Source: Antitrichia curtipendula (lineage: Eukaryota > Streptophyta > Bryopsida > Hypnales > Leucodontaceae). Taken from it: a DNA stretch of 64,000 bases. Location of the stretch: positions 620,001 through 684,000 of the forward strand of contig OX579637.1 of the NCBI GenBank assembly GCA_951230915.1, in the 5' to 3' direction. Below the pieces are notes generated by a model. It was not told the DNA's origin and did not search any database. It was given only the letters and a program-made list of their open reading frames with translations. Positions 51,777 to 63,852 of the stretch are shown in pieces. The first letter of the stretch is position 1; each line of letters starts with the position of its first letter. A program made the translations under genes and the position numbers.

Positions 51777-51959
51777 GCATAAAACTATTTAAATTTTGTG
51801 TAAAATTTAATGCACCCACACGTGCATAAAAGAAAATGGGAATTAAACCGGACCTGTACTTTATTATTCCACCCAGTCACATCAAATGTCATAGAATTTC
51901 ATTTTGAAAGTGAATTCAATAAATATGTGTAAGTTGTAACCACGCTCTAGTATTTGAAT
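51777..51959 (+). repeat. Representative type B1 monomer
   Basis: Type B starts with gcataaaactatttaaa and replaces the type A palindrome by gcacccacacgtgcat, while the rest of the monomer is like type A. B1 keeps atgggaatt after the A-rich stretch. I counted about 94 B-type monomers by eye. B1 dominates at the left edge and again from about 46 to 57 kb. The CACGTG hexamer is kept although the flanks differ completely from type A. Confidence 0.9.
51810..51827. other. Inverted repeat in type B (atgcac / gtgcat)
   Basis: Type B replaces the type A palindrome by two 6-bp arms (51810-51815 and 51822-51827) around a 6-base loop, and it still contains CACGTG. Dyad symmetry is thus kept at the same place in the monomer although the sequence differs. 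Confidence 0.8.
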
Positions 51960-54900
51960 GCAGAAAAATATTTAATTTTCGTATGAAATTTCATACACAT
52001 TCACGTGAATAAAACAAAATGGGAATTAAACCGGACCTGTACTTTATTATTCCACCCAGTCACATCAAATGTCATAGAATTTCATTTTGAAAGTGACTTG
52101 AGTAAATTTGCATAAGTTGTAAACACGCTCTAGTATTTGAATGCACAAAAATATTTAATTTTCGTCTGAAATTTAATACACATTCACGTGAATAAAAGAA
52201 AATGGGAACTAAACCGGACCTGTACTTTATTAATCCACCCAGTCACATCAAATGTCATAGAATTTCATTTTGAAAGTGACTTCAATAAATTTGTGTAAGT
52301 TGTAAACACGCTCTAGTATTTGAATGCATAAAACTATATAAATTTTATGTAAAATTTAATGCACCCACACGTGCATAAAAGAAAATGGGAATTAAACCGG
52401 ACCTGTACTTTATTAATCCACCCAGTCACATCAAATGTCATAGAATTTCATTTTGAAAGTGAATTCAATAAATTTGCATAAGTTGTAAACACGCTCTAGT
52501 ATTTGAATGCACAAAAATATTTAATTTTCGTATGAAATTTAATACACATTCACGTGAATAAATGAAAATGGGAATTAAACCGGACCTGTACTTTATTATT
52601 CCACCCAGTCACATCAAATGTCATAGAATTTCATTTTGAAAGTGACTTGAGTAAATTTGCATAAGTTGTAAACACGCTCTAGTATTTGAATGCATAAAAA
52701 TATTTAATTTTCGTATGAAATTTAATACACATTCACGTAAATAAATGAAAATGGGAATTAAACCGGACCTGTACTTTATTATTCCACCCAGTCACATCAA
52801 ATGTCATAGAATTTCATTTTGAAAGTGACTTGAATAAATTTGTATAAGTTGTAAACACGCTCTAGTATTTGAATGCACAAAAATATTTAATTTTCGTATG
52901 AAATTTAATACACATTCATGTGAATAAATGAAAATGGGAATTAAACCGGACCTGTACTTTATTATTCCACCGAGTCACATAAAATGTCATAGAATTTCAT
53001 TTTGAAATTGACTTGAATAAATTTGCATAAGTTGTAAACACGCTCTAGTATTTGAATGCACAAAAATATTTAATTTTCGTATGAAATTTAATACACATTC
53101 ACGTGAATAAATGAAAATGGGAATTAAACCGGACCTGTACTTTATTATTCCACCCAGTCACATCAAATGTCATAGAATTTCATTTTGAAAGTGACTTGAG
53201 TAAATTTTGTATAAGTTGTAAACACGCTCTAGTATTTGAATGCACAAAAATATTTAATTTTCGTATGAAATTTAATACATATTCACGTGAATAAAACAAA
53301 ATGGGAATTAAACCGGACCTGTACTTTATTAATCCACCCAGTCACATCAAATGTCATAGAATTTCATTTTGAAAGTGACTTCAATAAATTTGTGTAAGTT
53401 GTAAACACGCTCTACTATTTGAATGCATAAAACTATTTAAATTTTGTGTAAAATTTAATGCACCCACACGTGCATAAAAGAAAATGGGAATTAAACCGGA
53501 CCTGTACTTTATTAATCCACCCAGTCACATCAAATGTCATAGAATTTCATTTTGAAACTGACTTCAATAAATTTGTGTAAGTTGTAAACACGCTCTAGTA
53601 TTTGAATGCATAAAACTATTTAAATTTTGTGTAAAATTTAATGCACCCACACGTGCATAAAAGAAAATGGGATTTAAACCGGACCTGTACTTTATTAATC
53701 CACCCAGTCACATCAAATGTCATAGAATTTCATTTTGAAAGTGACTTGAATAAATTTGTATAAGTTGTAAACACGCTCTAGTATTTGAATGCACAAAAAT
53801 ATTTAATTTTCGTATGAAATTTAACACACATTCACGTGACTAAAAGAAAATGGGAATTAAACCGGACCTGTACTTTATTAATCCACCCAGTCACATCAAA
53901 TGTCATAGAATTTCATTTTGAAAGTGACTTGAATAAATTTGTATAAGTTGTAAACACGCTCTAGTATTTGAATGCACAAAAATATTTAATTTTCGTATGA
54001 AATTTAATACACATTCACGTGAATAAATGAAAATGGGAATTAAACCGGACCTGTACTTTATTATTCCACCCGGTCACATCAAATGTCATAGAATTTCATT
54101 TTGAAAGTGACTTGAATAAATTTGCATAAGTTGTAAACACGCTCTAGTATTTGAATGCACAAAAATATTTAATTTTCGTATGAAATTTAATACACATTCA
54201 CGTGAATAAATGAAAATGGGAATTAAACCGGACCTGTACTTTATTATTCCACCCGGTCACATCAAATGTCATAGAATTTCATTTTGAAAGTGACTTGAAT
54301 AAATTTGCATAAGTTGTAAACACGCTCTAGTATTTGAATGCACAAAAATATTTAATTTTCGTATGAAATTTAATACACATTCACTTGAATAAATGAAAAT
54401 GGGAATTAAACCGGACCTGTACTTTATTATTCCACCCAGTCACATCAAATGTCATAGAATTTCATTTTGAAAGTGACTTGAGTAAATTTGCATAAGTTGT
54501 AAACACGCTCTAGTATTTGAATGCACAAAAATATTTAATTTTCGTATGAAATTTAATACACATTCACGTGAATAAAGAAAATAGGAATTAAACCGGACCT
54601 GTACTTTATTAATCCACCCAGTCACATCAAATGTCATAGAATTTCATTTTGAAAGTGAATTCAATAAATTTGCATAAGTTGTAAACACGCTCTAGTATTT
54701 GAATGCACAAAAATATTTAATTTTCGTATGAAATTTAATACACGTTCACGTGAATAAAAGAAAATGGGAATTAAACCGGACCTGTACTTTATTAATCCAC
54801 CCAGTCACATCACATGTCATAGAATTTCATTTTGAAAGTGACTTGAGTAAATTTGCATAAGTTGTAACCACGCTCTAGTATTTGAATGCACAAAAATATT

Positions 54901-55436
54901 TAATTTTCGTATGAAATTTAATACACATTCACGTGAATAAAACAAAATGGGAATTAAACCGGACCTGTACTTTATTAATCCACCCAGTCACATCAAATGT
55001 CATAGAATTTCATTTTGAAACTGACTTCAATAAATTTGTGTAAGTTGTAACCACGCTCTAGTATTTGAATGCACAAAAATATTTAATTTTCGTATGAAAT
55101 TTAATACACATTCACGTGAATAAAACAAAATGGGAATTAAACCGGACCTGTACTTTATTAATCCACCCAGTCACATCAAATGTCATAGAATTTCATTTTG
55201 AAAGTGACTTGAGTAAATTTGCATAAGTTGTAAACACGCTCTAGTATTTGAATGCACAAAAATATTTAATTTTCGTATGAAATTTAATACACATTCACGT
55301 GACTAGAAGAAAATGGGAATTAAACCGGACCTGTACTTTATTAATCCACCCAGTCACATCAAATGTCATAGAATTTCATTTTGAAAGTGACTTGAATAAA
55401 TTTGTGTAAGTTGTAAACACGCTCTAGTATTTGAAT
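51960..55436 (+). repeat. Mixed A-rich zone, 52.0-55.4 kb
   Basis: About 19 monomers, mainly type A with isolated B pairs near 53.46 kb. One copy has an extra base in gtaaattttgtataag (184 bp, near 53.2 kb). Markers cccggtcac, cacatcacatg, attcacttgaat and gtgactag that dominate the right end first become frequent here. Confidence 0.77.
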
Positions 55437-56900
55437 GCATAAAACTATTTAAATTTTGTGTAAAATTTAATGCACCCACACGTGCATAAAAGAAAATGGG
55501 AATTAAACCGGACCTGTACTTTATTAATCCACCCAGTCACATCAAATGTCATAGAATTTCATTTTGAAACTGACTTCAATAAATTTGTGTAAGTTGTAAA
55601 CACGCTCTAGTATTTGAATGCATAAAACTATTTAAATTTTGTGTAAAATTTAATGCACCCACACGTGCATAAAAGAAAATGGGAATTAAACCGGACCTGT
55701 ACTTTATTAATCCACCCAGTCACATCAAATGTCATAGAATTTCATTTTGAAAGTGACTTGAGTAAATTTGCATAAGTTGTAAACACGCTCTAGTATTTGA
55801 ATGCACAAAAATATTTAATTTTCGTATGAAATTTAATACACATTCACGTGACTAAAAGAAAATGGGAATTAAATCGGACCTGTACTTTATTAATCCACCC
55901 AGTCACATCAAATGTCATAGAATTTCATTTTGAAAGTGAATTCAATAAATTTGCATAAGTTGTAAACACGCTCTAGTATTTGAATGCATAAAACTATTTA
56001 AATTTTGTGTAAAATTTAATGCACCCACACGTGCATAAAAGAAAATGGGAATTAAACCGGACCTGTACTTTATTAATCCACCCAGTCACATCAAATGTCA
56101 TAGAATTTCATTTTGAAAGTGACTTCAATAAATTTGTGTAAGTTGTAAACACGCTCTAGTATTTGAATGCATAAAACTATTTAAATTTTGTGTAAAATTT
56201 AATGCACCCACACGTGCATAAAAGAAAATGGGAATTAAACCGGACCTGTACTTTAATAATCCACCCAGTCACATCAAATGTCATAGAATTTCATTTTGAA
56301 AGTGACTTGAGTAAATTTGCATAAGTTGTAAACACGCTCTAGTATTTGAATGCATAAAACTATTTAATTTTCGTATGAAATTTAATACACATTCACGTGC
56401 ATAAAAGAAAATGGGAATTAAACCGGACCTGTACTTTATTAATCCACCCAGTCACATCAAATGTCATAGAATTTCATTTTGAAAGTGAATTCAATAAATT
56501 TGCATAAGTTGTAAACACGCTCTAGTATTTGAATGCATAAAACTATTTAAATTTTGTGTAAAATTTAATGCACCCACACGTGCATAAAAGAAAATGGGAA
56601 TTAAACCGGACCTGTACTTTATTAATCCACCCAGTCACATCAAATGTCATAGAATTTCATTTTGAAAGTGACTTCAATAAATTTGTGTAAGTTGTAAACA
56701 CGCTCTAGTATTTGAATGCATAAAACTATTTAAATTTTGTGTAAAATTTAATGCACCCACACGTGCATAAAAGAAAATGGGAATTAAACCGGACCTGTAC
56801 TTTATTATTCCACCCAGTCACATCAAATGTCATAGAATTTCATTTTGAAAGTGACTTGAATAAATTTGTATAACTTATAAACACGCTCTAGTATTTGAAT
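55437..56900 (+). repeat. B-B-A trimer repeat (549 bp)
   Basis: Monomers at 55437, 55620, 55803, 55986, 56169, 56352, 56535 and 56718 read B, B, A, B, B, hybrid, B, B. The hybrid fills the A position. After 56900 no B monomer occurs for about 6.4 kb. Confidence 0.85.
56352..56534 (+). repeat. Double-switch B-A-B hybrid monomer
   Basis: The copy starts as type B (gcataaaactattta), switches to type A (attttcgtatg, tacacattcacgtg) and returns to type B (gcataaaag). Two switches inside about 60 bp are better explained by short-tract gene conversion than by a single crossover. It occupies the A position of a B-B-A trimer series. Confidence 0.82.
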
Positions 56901-58784
56901 GCACAAAAGTATTTAATTTTCGTATGAAATTTAACACACATTCACGTGAATAAAACAAAATTGGAATTAAACCGGACCTGTACTTTATTAATCCACCCAG
57001 TCACATCAAATGTCATAGAATTTCATTTTGAAAGTGAATTCAATAAATTTGCATAAGTTGTAAACACGCTCTAGTATTTGAATGCACAAAAATATTTAAT
57101 TTTCGTATGAAATTTAATACACATTCACGTGAATAAATGAAAATGGGAATTAAACCGGACCTGTACTTTATTATTCCACCCAGTCACATCAAATGTCATA
57201 GAATTTCATTTTGAAATTGACTTGAATAAATTTGCATAAGTTGTAAACACGCTCTAGTATTTGAATGCACAAAAATATTTAATTTTCGTATGAAATTTAA
57301 TACACATTCACGTGAATAAAACAAAATGGGAATTAAACCGGACCTGTACTTTATTATTCCACCCAGTCACATCAAATGTCATAGAATTTCATTTTGAAAG
57401 TGACTTGAATAAATTTGTATAAGTTGTAAACACGCTCTAGTATTTGAATGCACAAAAATATTTAATTTTCGTATGAAATTTAATACACATTCACGTGAAT
57501 AAATGAAAATGGGAATTAAACCGGACCTGTACTTTATTATTCCACCCAGTCACATCAAATGTCATAGAATTTCATTTTGAAATTGACTTGAATAAATTTG
57601 CATAAGTTGTAAACACGCTCTAGTATTTGAATGCACAAAAATATTTAATTTTCGTATGAAATTTAATACACATTCACTTGAATAAATGAAAATGGGAATT
57701 AAACCGGACCTGTACTTTATTATTCCACCCAGTCACATCAAATGTCATAGAATTTCATTTTGAAAGTGACTTGAGTAAATTTGCATAAGTTGTAAACACG
57801 CTCTAGTATTTGAATGCACAAAAATATTTAATTTTCGTATGAAATTTAACACACATTCACGTGACTAAAAGAAAATGGGAATTAAACCGGACCTGTACTT
57901 TATTAATCCACCCAGTCACATCAAATGTCATAGAATTTCATTTTGAAAGTGACTTGAATAAATTTGTATAAGTTGTAAACACGCTCTAGTATTTGAATGC
58001 ACAAAAATATTTAATTTTCGTATGAAATTTAATACACATTCACGTGAATAAATGAAAATGGGAATTAAACCGGACCTGTACTTTATTATTCCACCCAGTC
58101 ACATCAAATGTCATAGAATTTCATTTTGAAATTGACTTGAATAAATTTGTATAAGTTGTAAACACGCTCTTGTATTTGAATGCACAAAAATATTTAATTT
58201 TCGTATGAAATTTAATACACATTCACTTGAATAAATGAAAATGGGAATTAAACCGGACCTGTACTTTATTATTCCACCCAGTCACATCAAATGTCATAGA
58301 ATTTCATTTTGAAAGTGACTTGAGTAAATTTGCATAAGTTGTAAACACGCTCTAGTATTTGAATGCACAAAAATATTTAATTTTCGTATGAAATTTAATA
58401 CACATTCACGTGAATAAAGAAAATGGGAATTAAACCGGACCTGTACTTTATTAATCCACCCAGTCACATCAAATGTCATAGAATTTCATTTTGAAAGTGA
58501 CTTGAATAAATTTGTATAAGTTGTAAACACGCTCTAGTATTTGAATGCACAAAAATATTTAATTTTCGTATGAAATTTAATACACATTCACGTGAATAAA
58601 TGAAAATGGGAATTAAACCGGACCTGTACTTTATTATTCCACCCAGTCACATCAAATGTCATAGAGTTTCATTTTGAAATTGACTTGAATAAATTTGTGT
58701 AAGTTGTAAACACGCTCTAGTATTTGAATGCACAAAAATATTTAATTTTCGTATGAAATTTAATACACATTCACGTGAATAAAT
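56901..58784 (+). repeat. All-type-A zone before the 12-mer duplication
   Basis: About ten type A monomers with combinations of gaaattgac, attcacttgaat, gagtaaatttgc and gtgactaaaag. The attcacttgaat monomers at 57675 and 58224 are three monomers apart, and the next, at 59321, is six away. One monomer has the 182-bp aataaagaaaat form (about 58.42 kb). Confidence 0.78.
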
Positions 58785-60979
58785 GAAAATGGGAATTAAA
58801 CCGGACCTGTACTTTATTATTCCACCCGGTCACATCAAATGTCATAGAATTTCATTTTGAAAGTGACTTGAGTAAATTTGCATAAGTTGTAAACACGCTC
58901 TAGTATTTGAATGCACAAAAATATTTAATTTTCGTATGAAATTTAATACACATTCACGTGACTAAAAGAAAATGGGAATTAAACCGGACCTGCACTTTAT
59001 TAATCCACCCAGTCACATCAAATGTCATAGAATTTCATTTTGAAAGTGACTTGAATAAATTTGTATAAGTTGTAAACACGCTCTAGTATTTGAATGCACA
59101 AAAATATTTAATTTTCGTATGAAATTTAATACACATTCACGTGAATAAAACAAAATGGGAATTAAACCGGACCTGTACTTTATTATTCCACCCAGTCACA
59201 TCAAATGTCATAGAATTTCATTTTGAAATTGACTTGAATAAATTTGCATAAGTTGTAAACACGCTCTAGTATTTGAATGCACAAAAATATTTAATTTTCG
59301 TATGAAATTTAATACACATTCACTTGAATAAATGAAAATGGGAATTAAACCGGACCTGTACTTTATTAATCCACCCAGTCACATCACATGTCATAGAATT
59401 TCATTTTGAAAGTGACTTGAGTAAATTTGCATAAGTTGTAAACACGCTCTAGTATTTGAATGCACAAAAATATTTAATTTTCGTATGAAATTTAATACAC
59501 ATTCACGTGACTAAAAGAAAATGGGAATTAAACCGGACCTGTACTTTATTAATCCACCCAGTCACATCAAATGTCATAGAATTTCATTTTGAAAGTGACT
59601 TGAATAAATTTGTGTAAGTTGTAAACACGCTCTAGTATTTGAATGCACAAAAATATTTAATTTTCGTATGAAATTTAATACACATTCACGTGAATAAATG
59701 AAAATGGGAATTAAACCGGACCTGTACTTTATTATTCCACCCGGTCACATCAAATGTCATAGAATTTCATTATGAAAGTGACTTGAATAAATTTGTGTAA
59801 GTTGTAAACACGCTCTAGTATTTGAATGCACAAAAATATTTAATTTTCGTATGAAATTTAATACACATTCACGTGAATAAATGAAAATGGGAATTAAACC
59901 GGACCTGTACTTTATTATTCCACCCGGTCACATCAAATGTCATAGAATTTCATTTTGAAAGTGACTTGAGTAAATTTGCATAAGTTGTAAACACGCTCTA
60001 GTATTTGAATGCACAAAAATATTTAATTTTCGTATGAAATTTAATACACATTCACGTGACTAAAAGAAAATGGGAATTAAACCGGACCTGTACTTTATTA
60101 ATCCACCCAGTCACATCAAATGTCATAGAATTTCATTTTGAAAGTGACTTGAATAAATTTGTATAAGTTGTAAACACGCTCTAGTATTTGAATGCACAAA
60201 AATATTTAATTTTCGTATGAAATTTAATACACATTCACGTGAATAAAACAAAATGGGAATTAAACCGAACCTGTACTTTATTATTCCACCCAGTCACATC
60301 AAATGTCATAGAATTTCATTTTGAAATTGACTTGAATAAATTTGCATAAGTTGTAAACACGCTCTAGTATTTGAATGCACAAAAATATTTAATCTTCGTA
60401 TGAAATTTAATACACATTCACTTGAATAAATGAAAATGGGAATTAAACCGGACCTGTACTTTATTATTCCACCCAGTCACAACAGATGTCATAGAATTTC
60501 ATTTTGAAAGTGACTTGAGTAAATTTGCATAAGTTGTAAACACGCTCTAGTATTTGAATGCACAAAAGTATTTAATTTTCGTATGAAATTTAATACACAT
60601 TCACGTGAATAAAAAAAATGGGAATTAAACCGGACCTGTACTTTATTAATCCACCCAGTCACATCACATGTCATAGAATTTCATTTTGAAAGTGAATTCA
60701 ATAAATTTGCATAAGTTGTAAACACGCTCTAGTATTTGAATGCACAAAAATATTTAATTTTCGTATGAAATTTAATACACATTCACGTGAATAAATGAAA
60801 ATGGGAATTAAACCGGACCTGTACTTTATTAATCCACCCAGTCACATCACATGTCATAGAATTTCATTTTGAAAGTGACTTGAGTAAATTTGCATAAGTT
60901 GTAAACACGCTCTACTATTTGAATGCACAAAAATATTTAATTTTCGTATGAAATTTAATACACATTCACGTGACTAAAA
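58785..60979 (+). repeat. 2195-bp 12-mer HOR, copy 1
   Basis: Twelve type A monomers, 2195 bp because one monomer has lost a base (aataaaaaaaatggg). Rare markers in order are cccggtcac, gtgactaaaag, cctgcacttt, gaaattgac, attcacttgaat, cacatcacatg, ccgaacc, aatcttcg, cacaacagatg, aaaagtattt and tctactattt. The attcacttgaat monomers are six apart, so the 12-mer is two related 6-mers. Confidence 0.92.
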
Positions 60980-63174
60980 GAAAATGGGAATTAAACCGGA
61001 CCTGTACTTTATTATTCCACCCGGTCACATCAAATGTCATAGAATTTCATTTTGAAAGTGACTTGAGTAAATTTGCATAAGTTGTAAACACGCTCTAGTA
61101 TTTGAATGCACAAAAATATTTAATTTTCGTATGAAATTTAATACACATTCACGTGACTAAAAGAAAATGGGAATTAAACCGGACCTGCACTTTATTAATC
61201 CACCCAGTCACATCAAATGTCATAGAATTTCATTTTGAAAGTGACTTGAATAAATTTGTATAAGTTGTAAACACGCTCTAGTATTTGAATGCACAAAAAT
61301 ATTTAATTTTCGTATGAAATTTAATACACATTCACGTGAATAAAACAAAATGGGAATTAAACCGGACCTGTACTTTATTATTCCACCCAGTCACATCAAA
61401 TGTCATAGAATTTCATTTTGAAATTGACTTGAATAAATTTGCATAAGTTGTAAACACGCTCTAGTATTTGAATGCACAAAAATATTTAATTTTCGTATGA
61501 AATTTAATACACATTCACTTGAATAAATGAAAATGGGAATTAAACCGGACCTGTACTTTATTAATCCACCCAGTCACATCACATGTCATAGAATTTCATT
61601 TTGAAAGTGACTTGAGTAAATTTGCATAAGTTGTAAACACGCTCTAGTATTTGAATGCACAAAAATATTTAATTTTCGTATGAAATTTAATACACATTCA
61701 CGTGACTAAAAGAAAATGGGAATTAAACCGGACCTGTACTTTATTAATCCACCCAGTCACATCAAATGTCATAGAATTTCATTTTGAAAGTGACTTGAAT
61801 AAATTTGTGTAAGTTGTAAACACGCTCTAGTATTTGAATGCACAAAAATATTTAATTTTCGTATGAAATTTAATACACATTCACGTGAATAAATGAAAAT
61901 GGGAATTAAACCGGACCTGTACTTTATTATTCCACCCGGTCACATCAAATGTCATAGAATTTCATTATGAAAGTGACTTGAATAAATTTGTGTAAGTTGT
62001 AAACACGCTCTAGTATTTGAATGCACAAAAATATTTAATTTTCGTATGAAATTTAATACACATTCACGTGAATAAATGAAAATGGGAATTAAACCGGACC
62101 TGTACTTTATTATTCCACCCGGTCACATCAAATGTCATAGAATTTCATTTTGAAAGTGACTTGAGTAAATTTGCATAAGTTGTAAACACGCTCTAGTATT
62201 TGAATGCACAAAAATATTTAATTTTCGTATGAAATTTAATACACATTCACGTGACTAAAAGAAAATGGGAATTAAACCGGACCTGTACTTTATTAATCCA
62301 CCCAGTCACATCAAATGTCATAGAATTTCATTTTGAAAGTGACTTGAATAAATTTGTATAAGTTGTAAACACGCTCTAGTATTTGAATGCACAAAAATAT
62401 TTAATTTTCGTATGAAATTTAATACACATTCACGTGAATAAAACAAAATGGGAATTAAACCGAACCTGTACTTTATTATTCCACCCAGTCACATCAAATG
62501 TCATAGAATTTCATTTTGAAATTGACTTGAATAAATTTGCATAAGTTGTAAACACGCTCTAGTATTTGAATGCACAAAAATATTTAATCTTCGTATGAAA
62601 TTTAATACACATTCACTTGAATAAATGAAAATGGGAATTAAACCGGACCTGTACTTTATTATTCCACCCAGTCACAACAGATGTCATAGAATTTCATTTT
62701 GAAAGTGACTTGAGTAAATTTGCATAAGTTGTAAACACGCTCTAGTATTTGAATGCACAAAAGTATTTAATTTTCGTATGAAATTTAATACACATTCACG
62801 TGAATAAAAAAAATGGGAATTAAACCGGACCTGTACTTTATTAATCCACCCAGTCACATCACATGTCATAGAATTTCATTTTGAAAGTGAATTCAATAAA
62901 TTTGCATAAGTTGTAAACACGCTCTAGTATTTGAATGCACAAAAATATTTAATTTTCGTATGAAATTTAATACACATTCACGTGAATAAATGAAAATGGG
63001 AATTAAACCGGACCTGTACTTTATTAATCCACCCAGTCACATCACATGTCATAGAATTTCATTTTGAAAGTGACTTGAGTAAATTTGCATAAGTTGTAAA
63101 CACGCTCTACTATTTGAATGCACAAAAATATTTAATTTTCGTATGAAATTTAATACACATTCACGTGACTAAAA
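60980..63174 (+). repeat. 2195-bp 12-mer HOR, copy 2
   Basis: This is a direct tandem repeat of 58785-60979. I compared the first half base by base and all private markers in the second half, and found no mismatch. Identity continues to 63209, where attaatcc replaces attattcc, so a third copy does not follow. Confidence 0.92.
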
Positions 63175-63852
63175 GAAAATGGGAATTAAACCGGACCTGT
63201 ACTTTATTAATCCACCCAGTCACATCAAATGTCATAGAATTTCATTTTGAAAGTGACTTGAATAAATTTGTATAAGTTGTAAACACGCTCTAGTATTTGA
63301 ATGCATAAAACTATTTAAATTTTATGTAAAATTTAATGCACCCACACGTGCATAAAAGAAAATGGGAATTAAACCGGACCTGTACTTTATTAATCCACCC
63401 AGTCACATCAAATGTCATAGAATTTCATTTTGAAAGTGACTTGAATAAATTTGTATAAGTTGTAAACACGCTCTAGTATTTGAATGCATAAAACTATTTA
63501 AATTTTATGTAAAATTTAATGCACCCACACGTGCATAAAAGAAAATGGGAATTAAACCGGACCTGTACTTTATTAATCCACCCAGTCACATCAAATGTCA
63601 TAGAATTTCATTATGAAAGTGACTTGAATAAATTTGTATAAGTTGTAAACACGCTCTAGTATTTGAATGCACAAAAGTATTTAATTTTCGTATGAAATTT
63701 AACACACATTCACGTGAATAAATGAAAATGGGAATTAAACCGGACCTGTACTTTATTAATCCACCCAGTCACATCAAATGTCATAGAATTTCATTTTGAA
63801 AGTGACTTGAGTAAATTTTGCATAAGTTGTAAACACGCTCTAGTATTTGAAT
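63175..63852 (+). repeat. Return of type B at the right edge
   Basis: Two adjacent, nearly identical B1 monomers (ttttatgtaaaat) end the B-free stretch and are followed by type A. One A monomer has an extra base in gtaaattttgcataag near 63.81 kb. Confidence 0.82.
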
